A DNA stretch of 23,297 nt, from positions 3,980,852 through 4,004,148 of the forward strand of contig FN649758.1 of NCBI GenBank assembly GCA_000310025.1, read 5' to 3'. The DNA comes from Ectocarpus siliculosus. Taxonomy: Eukaryota > Sar > Phaeophyceae > Ectocarpales > Ectocarpaceae. The number at the start of each line of letters is the position of its first letter. Within the stretch, counting starts at the first letter, position 1. The position numbers and the translations under genes were made by a program. Shown in pieces: positions 10,971-22,100 of this stretch. The notes under the pieces were generated by a model that was not told the DNA's origin, made no database searches, and worked only from the letters and a program-made list of their open reading frames with translations.

Positions 10971-11566
10971 GTAAGCACACGCTGAGAGAGAAATAGCATG
11001 GACTGAAGCAATCTCGTTATCGAGACTAGCGGATGTCGGCAGAGGTTCTTGCTTACATGTAGTTCTTGTTAACCCCAAGACAAGCTCGAAAACGTCAGAA
11101 TCGGGGGTCAGCTACCTAGAGACGATATAGGTGACCCCCTCTCCTCCCTTGCCACAGCCCTGATGGTAGGGAACGTCTCCGTGTTCGAAACCTGACGGGT
11201 TTATCAATTCGGCAGAGCGTTGGTAGAGAAAACGGGCGCGTTAATCCGCCACCCCCGTTACATCACCCATGTCCTCCTCTCCGACATACATCTCTCCGCC
11301 TACTTGCACTTCGTATCAATTCAACGAAAGCATCTGCCGCGCCGGGGGGGGGGATAGGACACGCAGCTTAATCAACTCACCTACACCTTACCGCACGCGC
11401 TCGTCAACCAAACTCACGACCCGCGGACAGAGCCTTGGGGCCAACCGCCGTCTAACTTTGGAGCCGAAGAAGGTTCACGAAGAATGATCTGTTTGTCCTT
11501 TTGACCCTGTCTCATTCCGTCTCTTCGCTGGCCACCTTGCCAATGTGTTTGTTGCACTGTAAACAG
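10971..11566. other. Probable intron or spacer between the unrecognised exons and the FNIP region
   Basis: It opens with a good donor (GTAAGC) and ends with the plausible acceptor TTGCACTGTAAACAG at 11566. Nothing recognisable is coded inside. A short G-run lies near 11343-11352. Confidence 0.4.
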
Positions 11567-12841
11567 CGTCATGGAGGCGGCCCTCATGATCGTGATTCAA
11601 CAGCTTTATGTGTGGACCAGGGACCTTCAGTGCTCGTCACTGACGCTCAACGAAGCATGCCGGCGCGCACCGACTTTGGTGGTGATGGTTGGTGGAGGCT
11701 ACATGCCACTCGAACGCCTGGCTGGCAGCAAGAAGAACCACGAGGCCGGAGTGCCCCCGGCTATGGCCGGCGACATGATGACCAGGCCAGGCCTCATGCC
11801 GGAGTCAAAAAGGGTACCTCAAATACTTCCGCGCGGTCTGGTGTGGTGCCTGCCCCTGGAGGCGTTCGGACAGGGTGACGTTGACCTCCCAGTTGTGCGT
11901 ACCTTCGACTCACCGAGGCAGCCTATCTGCCGGACGACTTGAAGTTGCCGGCGTCTATTGAGCACCTGGACGTTGGGGACGAGTTCGACCACTCCATCGT
12001 TGGAGTGAAGCGGCCGGCAGCCCTGAAGCGGCTCGACTTCGGTATTGCTTTCGACAAACCTATCGTCCAAGTCGCGTGGCCAGCCTCCCTACTGCGCCTC
12101 CAGTTCGGTAGTCATTTCAATCAATCCCTGGCCGAAGCCGCGTGGCCGGACTCGCTGCTGCAGATCGAGTTCGGGTATGCGTTTAACCAGTCGATCGCAG
12201 TCGACTGGCCGGCGTCGTTGTGCGAGCTAACCTTGGGGTCTAACTTCGACCAACCAATTGCCGGAGTCACGTGGCCGCCTTCGCTACACCGGCTCCACTT
12301 GGGTGGTGATTTCGACCAATCGCTCTTGAAGGTTGTGTGGCCACCCACACTGTAGCGCCTCCAATTCGGGTATGGCTTCAACAAGCCTATCGCCGGAGTC
12401 GCCTGGCCATCTTCTCTGCAGCGCCTCCAGTTCGGCAGTTATTTCAACCAACCGCTCGTGGCGGTTGTCTGGCCGACCTCACTGCTGAAACTCGAGTTTG
12501 GGGAATTTTTCAATCAGCCCCTCGCCGGAGTCACATGGCCCTCGTCGCTACAGGACCTAGAGTTCAAAGTTGAATTCAATCATTCCCTCGCCGGAGTCGT
12601 GTGGCCGCCTTCCCTGAAGCGGCTCAAGTTCGGTTTCTACTTCAATCATCCAATAATCGGAATCGGATGGCCTTCATCCCTACAGCACCTAGCGTTCGGT
12701 GGGGGATTCCACCAGTCAATCGAACGAGTTGCGTGGCCGCGCTCGGCCCTTGTTCTGAAAATGACCATTTGGGATAAGTGGCCGCCCTCGTTACCATCTC
12801 TGTTGTTTAACGGCGAGGTTTTTCACGAACCAGAAACGTAG
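11567..12841 (+). pseudogene. FNIP-repeat protein region, interrupted by in-frame TAG
   Basis: From 11939 one frame encodes about 12 repeats of 22 residues with consensus near SLQRLQFGSYFNQPIAGVTW; FN, FD or FH followed by Q/K/H and then P or S marks each repeat. This is the FNIP repeat (leucine-rich-like, named from Dictyostelium), a probable protein-interaction solenoid. The frame is stopped by TAG at 12353-12355, where neighbouring repeats read CTG CAG CGC CTC CAG; the same frame then runs open through six more repeats to TAG at 12839-12841. A C-to-T change of one CAG codon would explain the break. Upstream, this frame is closed by a TGA near 11880; an acceptor (GACCTCCCAG, 11892) or a frameshift must link it to the other frame open at 11571-11942. 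Alternatives are a genuine gene ending after six repeats, an allelic nonsense variant, or a sequencing error. Confidence 0.6.
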
Positions 12842-14932
12842 GAATGGCAGGAATTCACGTCCTTCTTACCCCTAGTGTTCATTGCAGCTTTTCGACACGG
12901 TCTACTGGGCTACACAATGAAGACTACGGCTTTAGACTTCAAGGTAATATTACTGGATGATCGACCGACCTATGCAATAGTCCTGGAGGTGGTGGAAGCG
13001 CTGAAGAATCACTACCATAAGCGTTACCATGGCAGCGTCTGGGGACAAGGGCGGTCGGGTGGCAGTATAATGAGAAGGACTAGCCAGCCGCTTTTGTTGG
13101 TATGGCGGACAACATGATCGCGATGTTTGCGTGCCGCCACCGAGCATGTCGAGCAACGCCACCTGTACCATCACCTCCCATCATATCCTTCCACGCCTGC
13201 TGTATCTACTGGATCGGCTCGCGTAACACTTACAAAAGTGTCCGCATTGTGATAGCGTATCCAACACGAAAACAACACGCCACGACCTGCTCGCTCCAGC
13301 AGCCCAGGTCAAGGACGCATTCAGACTGGAGGCCTTGAGAGCAGCACCTGCTGCCATCAACAGCACCTCTTTCTGTCACGTGGCCAAGTAGATACTCAGA
13401 TTGTGCACGTGGTGTACCGATAACCAACGAAGTTGGCACTAACACAGGCAGCCGCTGTGGTGTCAATCGGGATGCGAGGATTGCTTTGAATGTATTGATA
13501 TGTTGAGACATGAGGATAGTTGAATGGAGCTCAAAGGTTTTATTGGGATTCTCTTAGAATGAAAGACGGTGTGGTGTACATATGTAGATGAATTCTAGTG
13601 GATCTATTGTACAGTATGCATACATGAAACTACGGGGAACGATTGCCCCCCCGCCCCTCAGTGGCCAGCACGGGCGGGGTGGCGGCGGCGGTTCGATAGT
13701 CAGAGGAAGTAGATGCGATGGTGACATCGCTAAGCAAGAAAGGTAAACTAAGTTGGCTTTCCACAACGTCCGTTGCGTGGATAGGTGGTTCCGGCAAAGG
13801 AAAAAACGAATGGATTTGTCGTGGAAAGGCCGATGCCCGATCAACAAACGTAAAGCGGACGGAAGACCGGGGTGGGAAAAGTTGTGAGAAGGGAATTGGG
13901 AAAAGACGAAAAGACGACGCTCAATGAAAGTGATGACAATAGGTACGGGACCGTTGTCAACGGTGGTTCTGTCGGCGTGAGTGAAGTTTGCGGCGGTGTC
14001 CTTACGTGCGACAGGGGTACGCGCATTCGCTACAGTAGTGACAGCACATGCCCAAGCGTCGCAGTGGTCCTACGTGAATGTAGAGAAAGCATACACATGT
14101 GTACAAACGTTAAGGTAATCGTACTTTCATTGCATTGCGTCTAATTGTTGGATGTGCTTGATGCACATCGCAGATGAAAAAAGGCTGTGGCGAATATATA
14201 CGTAGGGGCGCTAACTGCTGTACGGTGTCGTGAAATACTCCGTACACTCACGTACTGTATGCCGTTACACAAAGGTACCAGTAGTATTCAATCATTGGGG
14301 TAGGTCCTGAGCAGTAAACACATTGTCCTTGAAAAGAGCGAGATCCGCTGTTTTTTTGCAGGATTATAAAAGGATGAAAGAAAGGCGCAGTCGGCGCAGT
14401 CCTGTGTACAAGTGCTGGTATTACTGTAGATACAGCAGTGGTTTGGCCAGCTGGCGCTACACCGCGACACCGAGGGGCCCTTACTGTAACTGGAGAGACG
14501 TCAGAACGATTTGATGCCAAAGTTCAAACGCCATGAGCCCATCAGCCAAGCATCAGCACAACAGATGCCCCATCGTAACGTACGAGTCTCGCTGCTCGGG
14601 ACGTTAATTGCGCCGCTTTCCCCGAACCGGCACACCGGCACCACAAGAGAGGCCCCGCGACCATTCGGCCGCTGCACCCCCCCCCAACTCCTGTATCCGT
14701 CGACGAACCACATCTTGTTGCCATTGCATCTGCCGTCAGTTGTGTGCTGGTTTGTCTAGGCCTGCCACTACCCAAGCTGATCGCTACTTCCTTTGCGACG
14801 TGACCAGCTGCGTACCTTTAGCCCCAGCGTTGGCAAGCCATTCGAGCGCTCGCCGACGTGAGCGACGGAAGAGGAGGAGAGCAAGGACACGCAGCAGGCA
14901 TCATCGATCAGCAGCTGCAGAAGCGGGCAAGG
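12842..14932. other. Intergenic DNA and probable 5' UTR of the TUG-PUB gene
   Basis: No supported exon. Short open frames at 12875-13117 and 13718-13927 have no recognisable similarity. There is a C/G-rich patch near 13648-13692 and a C-run near 14679. The last roughly 100 bases before 14933 are open and GC-rich, consistent with a 5' leader, but no promoter element can be assigned with confidence. Confidence 0.45.
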
Positions 14933-16164
14933 ATGAGCAGCACCGCGCTCACCATCCTGCACGGTGGCCACCGCAAGGTCACGCGTATCGGGGCCAATGA
15001 CAGCATGAGCACCGTCGTGCAGGTAGGTGTGTTGTTGCACGGCCCATCCCGCAACAACGGCCCAGTCAGTTTTTGAATCAGTCTCAGGGCAGCGAAATTC
15101 CGCCGCAGGACGAATTTCCTGTGTTTCTGTCGATCTCGATCGGAGCGGTTCTATGATCATGGCAATTAGGCAGGGGAGCTAATGCCTGGAGAAGGTGGTA
15201 TGGAGATCGACCCTCCCAAAAGCACTTGTCTTGTTAGGTTAGAAAGGTCTATTCCCGAAACTAAAGTAGTCACCTATCCCTATTAGGACAAAAGTTTTCA
15301 TCACTGTCAACTGCTGGGGACTAGACTATGTTCTGCTGGTTGCATACCGATTTAGATCTACAGAGTACTTGGCTTCTGAATGCTGGAAAATATACGCTCG
15401 AAGCAGTCCCGATTCATTGACACCTGTCAGGTAGTTGGCTTCATTGAGTCTGTTGACGTCCTTACAATGTAAGACCCGATACTACCAGCCGCGGATTGGA
15501 TGTATGTTTGGATGCTAAATATGTGTTAAGGGTTAGCATTGACCGCGAATACCTAACGGCTGACCAAATGCAAGAAAGAGGCGTGAAAGCCCTCCGGTTC
15601 GAGAAGGGAAAGCTCTCGGCATGATGTTTCCGAATCCACCCTTTATTTCGGGATCGTGCCCTCTTTGTGGTGGAGAGTGTAGCGTTGGAAGCAGGTCTAG
15701 AAAGGTGTGCCGTCGCTCACAAACTTGGTCCAGAGAGCATGCACGCGGAATACAGTAGTCACGATATACATACCCGATCTCCGCAGATCAATGTGCCAAA
15801 ATCAGCTGGAGGGCATGGTTGCTATCAATGTTATTGATTTGCGTGTATGGTTGTGCGACAGCGACGCGATGCGAGGGGTCACAACTCCGCACACCAACCC
15901 AGCCAACACACGGAGCAGACTGTCACACAGATTGTCGGCGGCAAGGCAAAACTATGCGGGGAAGTTTGTACGCCTCTCCCCTATCGCCTCGCTCACTGCC
16001 TTCCGCCTCTTCATGTGCACTTGGTCGTGCAGATGGCCTGCAGAGAGTTCGGACTGGACACCGGGAGTCCCAACTGGGTTCTCAAGCACAAGCGGGTGGT
16101 GGTGGACCTGAGCCAGCCGTTCCGCTTCACCGGCATCCCCCAAAACGCTACCCTAGAGCTTACG
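14933..16164 (+). other. TUG-type N-terminal ubiquitin-like domain (UBL1), exons 1-2
   Basis: Exon 1 gives the first beta-hairpin (TALTILHGGHRKVTRIGAND) and ends VVQ. After a 1010-nt intron, exon 2 continues in phase 0 with ACREFGLDTGSPNWVLKHK, then VVVDLSQPFRFTGIPQNATL and ELT. The order beta-hairpin, helix with C-x3-FGL, a K-x2-VVDLSQPFRF strand and LPNNA-like IPQNATLEL is the signature of the first UBL of TUG/ASPSCR1. Exon 2 ends ACG|GTGAGA. Confidence 0.85.
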
Positions 16165-19100
16165 GTGAGAAATCCCTTGGTGTCAGAAAGCAACCCGGCA
16201 TATAGAAGCCGAAATCAAACCAATAGACTAGTTGGCCATGCACATGACCGCTTTCTAGAGGAGCACTCGTTGCAGGGCGTCGGTTTCGCTAGTGTTTGGG
16301 GAGCGAATGTCGGACAGGTAGAGACTTGCATAACGTCGTTGATTCCGGCAGAGCACTTGCGTTCCTACTTCTGGCCTTCAAGCGGTAGAGCGACCAAGAG
16401 ATGTTTCTTTCGGAGAACACGCATCTTGGAGTGAGGCGTGGTGGTCGGGACGTCGGATACGTTTTTTACTTTCGAGATTTGACGGGAGTTCATGAAAGGA
16501 AGCGGCCCTCGCCGAAGCATTCCTTTAGCGCCTGCCGTTCATCCCCCCTCCTCCCCAAGATGTGTGTACCTTTTGCCGATTTTCTGGAGGGCATGCGTAC
16601 AGGAAGCAGCCCTGTCGGAAGCACGTAGGCGTCACTAGCTAGCGTCCATGCGCCCACCCCGAGTCTTTAGTTGCTCCCTCACGTTCGCACACGGTTTGTT
16701 TGTTGGGGGCGCGGTGGTGAATATCCACTGACAGGAAGAAGCCCCGGTGAGGCGAAAAGCGGCGGGCTCCACGTCTGCTGGGGGTCAGGTGAGTGTCTCC
16801 CGCTGCTGTTGTTCTTGTCGTTGGTGAGCAGGTGGAAATTGAGTTGCTTCATGCTTCCAACCCAGGTCCAACACGTTAAGATGGCACACACGGTCTCCCT
16901 CAAGTTGCTGGGGGCGCTTGGTTATTGTGGAAGGGTGCCTGTTGTGGTTGCATTTTGGTTGTGCTGCGCACACAAAGATCGCACTACTGTAGCTGTATCA
17001 TTTTGGTTGTGTTGCGCACACAAAGATCGCACTACTATGCGGGCATTCAGCAGTTGTAGCACGCATGCTCGCACGGCGTGTGTGTTGTCCTGAAGGCGCG
17101 TCGGCACGTTCCTGTTGGTTGTTTCTATAATTTTGGCCCATGTTTTTTATCATTCACGGGGAAGGTGAGGGTTGCGATGCGACTACCCGGGGGGGGGCGG
17201 GTCCAGGCGCCATTTTCGGCGGACACTTCCCTGCTGGGCCTCCTGCAGTGGTGGGCCGGCCGAGGAGAGCTAGACGCAGGTATGTACGTCGCCGTTTGGT
17301 GGGTTGGTGTGACCGTGTGTCCCGCCTATGCTTGGACGTCGCCCCATTTTTTTTTTTCGTGAATATGTAAATATTACTTGATTGAGTACACAACAAACCC
17401 ATTTCTATCCATAGGTACTTGTAGGGGTCTAGGATGTTGTATGTTGTGTTTCCATGAAAGCAACGGCGCAGTTAAATTAAGTATCTCGTACCCCCCCCTC
17501 CCCCCCCCCGCGCGCGCGTTCGGTCCGTTCTGTGTGTCTCGACGACGACCCCGCTTTTGCTGTCTGTCCCTCTTTCACGTCTTGCTTTGCTTTCGGAAGG
17601 CGTCCTCCAACAGGGGCCCTCGCTGCAGTTCATGCGCACGGCGTACGGCGCCGGAGACCTTGACGCGACCACCCTCCGCTCTATCGGGCTAGTCAGGTGA
17701 GAAGTTGCTTGCCTATCATCCCGTTGCTGATTGACGGTGGAGATGTGATGGCGCTGCTCCCGTGTTTTGGGTGGTGCCAATGCTTGCGGTGCTGCTGGTG
17801 CTATTTGTCGGCTACTTATATGGAAGTGATGAACTACAGGTCTTGTTGCTGCTATTAGGGGTTTGACACAGCAGTCTGCGACGACCCCTTCGGCCGCTTT
17901 TCCCGTAAGTTCTGACCAAGGCTGCTGTACTCCCGCTCCCCCCTCCCCCCTTCCCCATGTTCTCTTCTTCCTCTTTCTCTCTCTCTCTCTCTCTCCCCCT
18001 CTCTCGCTCTTTCTCGCCCATCCCTCCATCAGAGGATCTGCGATGTTCACCCTCAGCCTGTCTTCTCCAGGCGCCGCCGGCGCTGCAGCAGTACCGCTAT
18101 CATCATCATCATCCAGCGCGGCTGCGTTGCCACCGCCCCCCGGCGCTGGTGCTGATGCTGGTTCAAAGGCGAGCGCTCGGGCCAACCTTTGCCTTTGTTT
18201 TTTCCTCGCCCTGCTGTCAGTCAACTCATTCCCTAGTTTGCTGTGATTTTTTTTTATGTTGCGGATTATCTGTGTCCGTTTGATTTTGTATGGGGACCGT
18301 GCGCGAAAACGGTCGCTGCGTGACTCGAATCGAATCCATTGGTGATTTCCTTTCTCCTATTGTTGCCCTCTTTTCTTGACGTGCGTACGCGATCGGTCAC
18401 GTCAACTTGGTCTTGATCTTGATCTTCTTTTTTCGCCAAAAGCCCACCTTTTCACCCTACGACACACGCATCCCCCCCCCCCCCCCCCGCCTGACCGCAA
18501 AAAAATGACCGCTGGTCGAAAGCAGCAGGAGGAGGCGGACCTTCGTGAGGCAATCGCCCGCAGCGCGGCCGAGGCGCACCCCACAACGGCGAACGCGATC
18601 GGCGGCGGCGGCGGCGGCGGCGGCGGTGCGTCAACGACGAAGGCGGCCGTTACACCGCCAGCATCGTCGCCGCTGTCGGGGATGGCGGGCAAGGAGGCGG
18701 CGACGTCACGGGCGGCCCCAGCCGCTGCCGGTGTTAGTACGGCAGGCGCTCCACCGTCACCAGCAGCAGCAGCAGCAGCAGCAGCTGCAGCTGCAGCAGG
18801 CGCGAGCGCAGTCACTCAAGGCGTCGCGGCGGCGGTGACGGCGGGGGGGGAGGGGGGGCGGCAGGCGGGGGCGGGCGGTAGTGCGCAGGGAGAAGCCGGC
18901 CAGGCGGACGCTATGGAGGTTGACCAGCCGTCTGTTCCGGCCATGGGCGTTGAGTGAGTGTAGAGCACCCTGCATGGACTCATGTTGTTTGTCCCATAGC
19001 CTTTTTTTGGTTGTTTTTGAAAGCAGGACATTAATATTATTCATGGCCATCAATATTTTGAGGTAAGAGTCCAGGGTGCATTTGCGATGAGTTCATGTTT

Positions 19101-22100
19101 TTTTATCTGGCACCTACCTGTGGCTGTACCACCCTCCCGCAAGCAACACACATACTTTTTGGGATTTGTTGTTGTATCGGGGTGAAGCCAGAGCGGCCGA
19201 AAAAGTCGCCGTTGCCTGGTGCTTTTGAGATGGACGTTGGGGGAGGTATTTCAGCGAAAGCGCTTGAAGTGATGGTTCGGGGCCACAGAGGATGACAGCC
19301 AGCTATCAAGAGGCTTGCACGATGCGCTTGTCCATTCTACGCTACGTTTGACTGTCCCAGGTGTCATGTCTATTTATACAACTTGGGGGTGCAGACCGGT
19401 CTAGGGTGCCCTCTGCAGTGTTTCTTTCACCCCTGCGGAGTGTTTTTTTTTCAGTTGTCAGAGTGCAGGGGGACTTCAGTGGTGGGGCAATATTCCGATG
19501 GTGAAGCCCGGGGTGATGGGATGGCCTGTGTGATGTACGCCTCGTGTGTTTGGGTAAATAAGACACGCACTCACGGAACAGCAAACACCGAATGTTGCAT
19601 GTATCCCTTTTTTTAGGGTATTTTTGTATCTTTCGAGCGGGGTGATGGACTACTGTGTGTTTGGATGATTAGAGCGCACCCACAACAGGAAGAACCGAAT
19701 GATTGCGTGCGTTCATCCCTATCTTTGTTGTAATGGAGAACGGCTCGTTGTTGTTCCTCCGGAATGCGTAACGTCTGCCCCCCCCGTGTTCCCAGCGTGT
19801 GTCGGGCTGCGCTGGAGGCCATGGCGGCGGGACACTTCGACGCGGACAGCGAGGCCTGCGTGACAACGCTCGCCAAGGTCATCGACAACGTCGTTCACCG
19901 TCCTGGGGACTCTCGGACGCGGCAGATTCGCTGCGGGAACGCGGCGTTTCAGCACAAGGTATTTTGTGTGTATGCAGGTGTTCGGCAAAGGTGTGTTGTG
20001 TTGTGTTGTTGTTGTTGTTGTTGTCGTCGATGGCGGTGTGTGATATTCGGAAAGGGGACGGTGCCGGCGCTGCCGTATTTTATGCCTTTACTTTTCGATT
20101 GATGTTTATGGCGTTCGTCCAAGACCCAGAGTTGGTGGTTGAGGTGGGGAAACGCGGCGTTTCAGAAAAAAAGGTATTGTGCATGCATGTGAATCGCGGG
20201 TATTGGTCGGCAATTGGAACTCAAACTGCCGTTGCCCTTGTTCCTTTGTTGTTTTATCGATGTCGATGTGATATTTTTTTCGAAGAGGCGCATACACACC
20301 CGCGCTGCCGGGTCATTTTTTGACAGATTTTTTGGACATTCGTCTAGACCTAAAGGCTTGAAGCGGTGTGTGTGTGTGACCGATGCCAGCAGGGAACCTC
20401 CTCACGCGATTTGTTTTGTCGCGGAAGTCAGTCTTCGTTCAATCAACTCCCAATGATAGAGATAGCAGGTGGCGCGGTCGTTTAACAGCAGCAGCAGCAG
20501 CAGCAGCACACAGCAATAGCAGCAGCACCAGCAGCGGCAGCAGCACCACCAGCACCACCAGCAGTATTGCGTGCTTATTTCATGATTTCGGCCTTGCCAT
20601 GCTGTTTGTTTTGCGTGTACCCGCGCGAATGGTGTAGGTAGGCCGCATCACCGGAGGCATTTCGTTCCTAGAAGGCGTCGGGTTCGTGTCCCGAGAAGAC
20701 GGACCGCAGCAGCAGCAGCAGCAGCAGCAGCTCTTGAGCGGTGGCGACGGCCGCGGCAGCGCGGGGGACAGGTGAGTTTTGCTGCTGACTGATGGGGGAG
20801 TGATTTGATTCTCCACGTTATTGTTTTGTCGAGAATACATCAAGCTGAACAACACCCCGACCAGTGTGTTTTCTCTCGAATGCAGCGGCTATTTTCCAGT
20901 ACAGTAGAGCTGCTCCGCCCCCTGTCATTTACCGTAGGGGACACGAGATGTCACACCTCCTCTAGGTCGATCTTTTCGAAGCTCGATTACTCCTCAGCAC
21001 AGAGTGCGGCGGTGCTGAAAATGGCGGCGTTGGAAGCGTATCGTCGAGAGCTTTCCGAAAAGGTATCGTTTGACTTTGGCATCCACCCTCTTCTTCGTCG
21101 TGGAGTACCTGACCCTTGAAAACCGGTTCAGGTCAGGGTGTGTGGTATTTTGTGTCACCTGCGGCAGTAGTTGAGGGGCGCGAGGTCATCGACCAGACGA
21201 CCGAACGGGTTGCCCAGGGAATAGGCCCGCGCCGCAGGGTATCTCTCTTGAAGCGGTATGTAGTAGTCTAGTTGGCTACAGCTCCGGTCAATCTTGCTTG
21301 TGTAGCAGGTTATCTTGAGGCATGAAAATGTCCACCTCGCTGTACTGCTGAAGGCTCCGTACAACCTTGTTTGTGCACCAGGCTCATCAAAAAGGGTGCT
21401 CACGATGTAGTCAAGTTCGGGACGGCGAGAGGGCCCCGGTCAAGCGTTGTTTCTTCCGCTTCTTGTCGCTCACGCTTTCTTTAGGTTTCTCGTTCTCCCA
21501 CCCGAGCGCGAGGACGCTGGTCTCCTGAAAGCGGCGAGGGACCTCCTGTCCAAGCAGGCGGAGGCGCTGGGGGTGCCCCGGGAGCGCATGCCTCAGCCGC
21601 CTCGGGTTCGTACTTCTCCGCCGCCGCGTTCCGCGGGGCAGGCGTCTGCTGCTGCTGCGTTTGACCCGTACAAGGTGGGGCTGGTTTTGTCGTTGCTGTT
21701 GCTGCTGTTGTCGTCCATCGTTCCTTGTGCTTGTTTCCGTCGCCGTTTTGCCGATTGATTGACGCTGCTTTTGCCAGTTCAAGGCGTTTGGTTCGGCCGG
21801 TGCCCTATAGCCTTCGATCCGTGGATCTGTCTTTGGGTATCAGCGGCGGTCATCTCTGATGGGTCGAGGCATTCTCTCTCGACATAGCCGTCTGGCCTCT
21901 TCTTGTGTCAAGAACCACCAACGACAGCAGCAGTACCTCTCTTGAGGGCACCGCTGTTGTCTCCGTCCCTGTGCTGCCGGTGCCACCTGTGCAACCTGTC
22001 GCCGATATACCTACTCAAGCACCATTCTATTTTCATGCCCCTCGCGTGCTGCTCTCTCCGCTCCTCCCCACCCACGCGATGAAAACGTCTATTTTCCCCG

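Larger units (their letters stand above)
19959..20637 (+). other. Intron 7 of the TUG-PUB gene
   Basis: GT-AG, 679 nt, phase 0 (CACAAG|GTATTT to GTGTAG). It contains a near copy of the exon 7 donor junction (20146-20190) and an imperfect CAG/CAC microsatellite (20485-20564). Confidence 0.7.
19796..21674 (+). other. PUB domain (p97 C-tail-binding fold), exons 7-9
   Basis: Exon 7 encodes ACVTTLAKVIDNVVHRPGDS followed by RTRQIRCGNAAFQHK. Exon 8 continues in phase 0 with VGRITGGISFLEGVGFVSRE. Exon 9 adds FLVLPPEREDAGLLKAARDL. This is the PUB signature seen in PNGase and UBXN6: helix with D-N-V-V and a following P, R-x-I-R-x-x-N-x-AF, G-x-x-FL-x-x-x-GF, then LVLPP and a final helix. Known PUB domains bind the C-terminal tail of p97/VCP. 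Eight Gln from a CAG run (20707-20730) and a Gly-rich piece are inserted between the GF turn and the LVLP strand. The exon 8 to 9 junction (AG|G) is in phase 2. Confidence 0.85.

Noticed and set aside
10510-10980. 156-codon open frame on the - strand
   Set aside because: Antisense shadow of the large GC-rich exon 10233-10970.
17472-18224. 250-codon open frame on the - strand
   Set aside because: It is the shadow of exons 4-5 of the TUG-PUB gene and of a CT-rich intron (Arg/Glu runs); the + strand exons have domain and phase support.
19190-19295. Possible extra exon in intron 6 (GAFEMDVGGGISAKALEV)
   Set aside because: No GT donor follows in a usable phase, and exon 6 joins exon 7 directly through a valid GAC split codon.
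21779-21811. Alternative exon after GCTTTTGCCAG in intron 9
   Set aside because: It reads only ten residues before TAG, whereas the exon at 22246 continues the FDPYK-P linker in phase.
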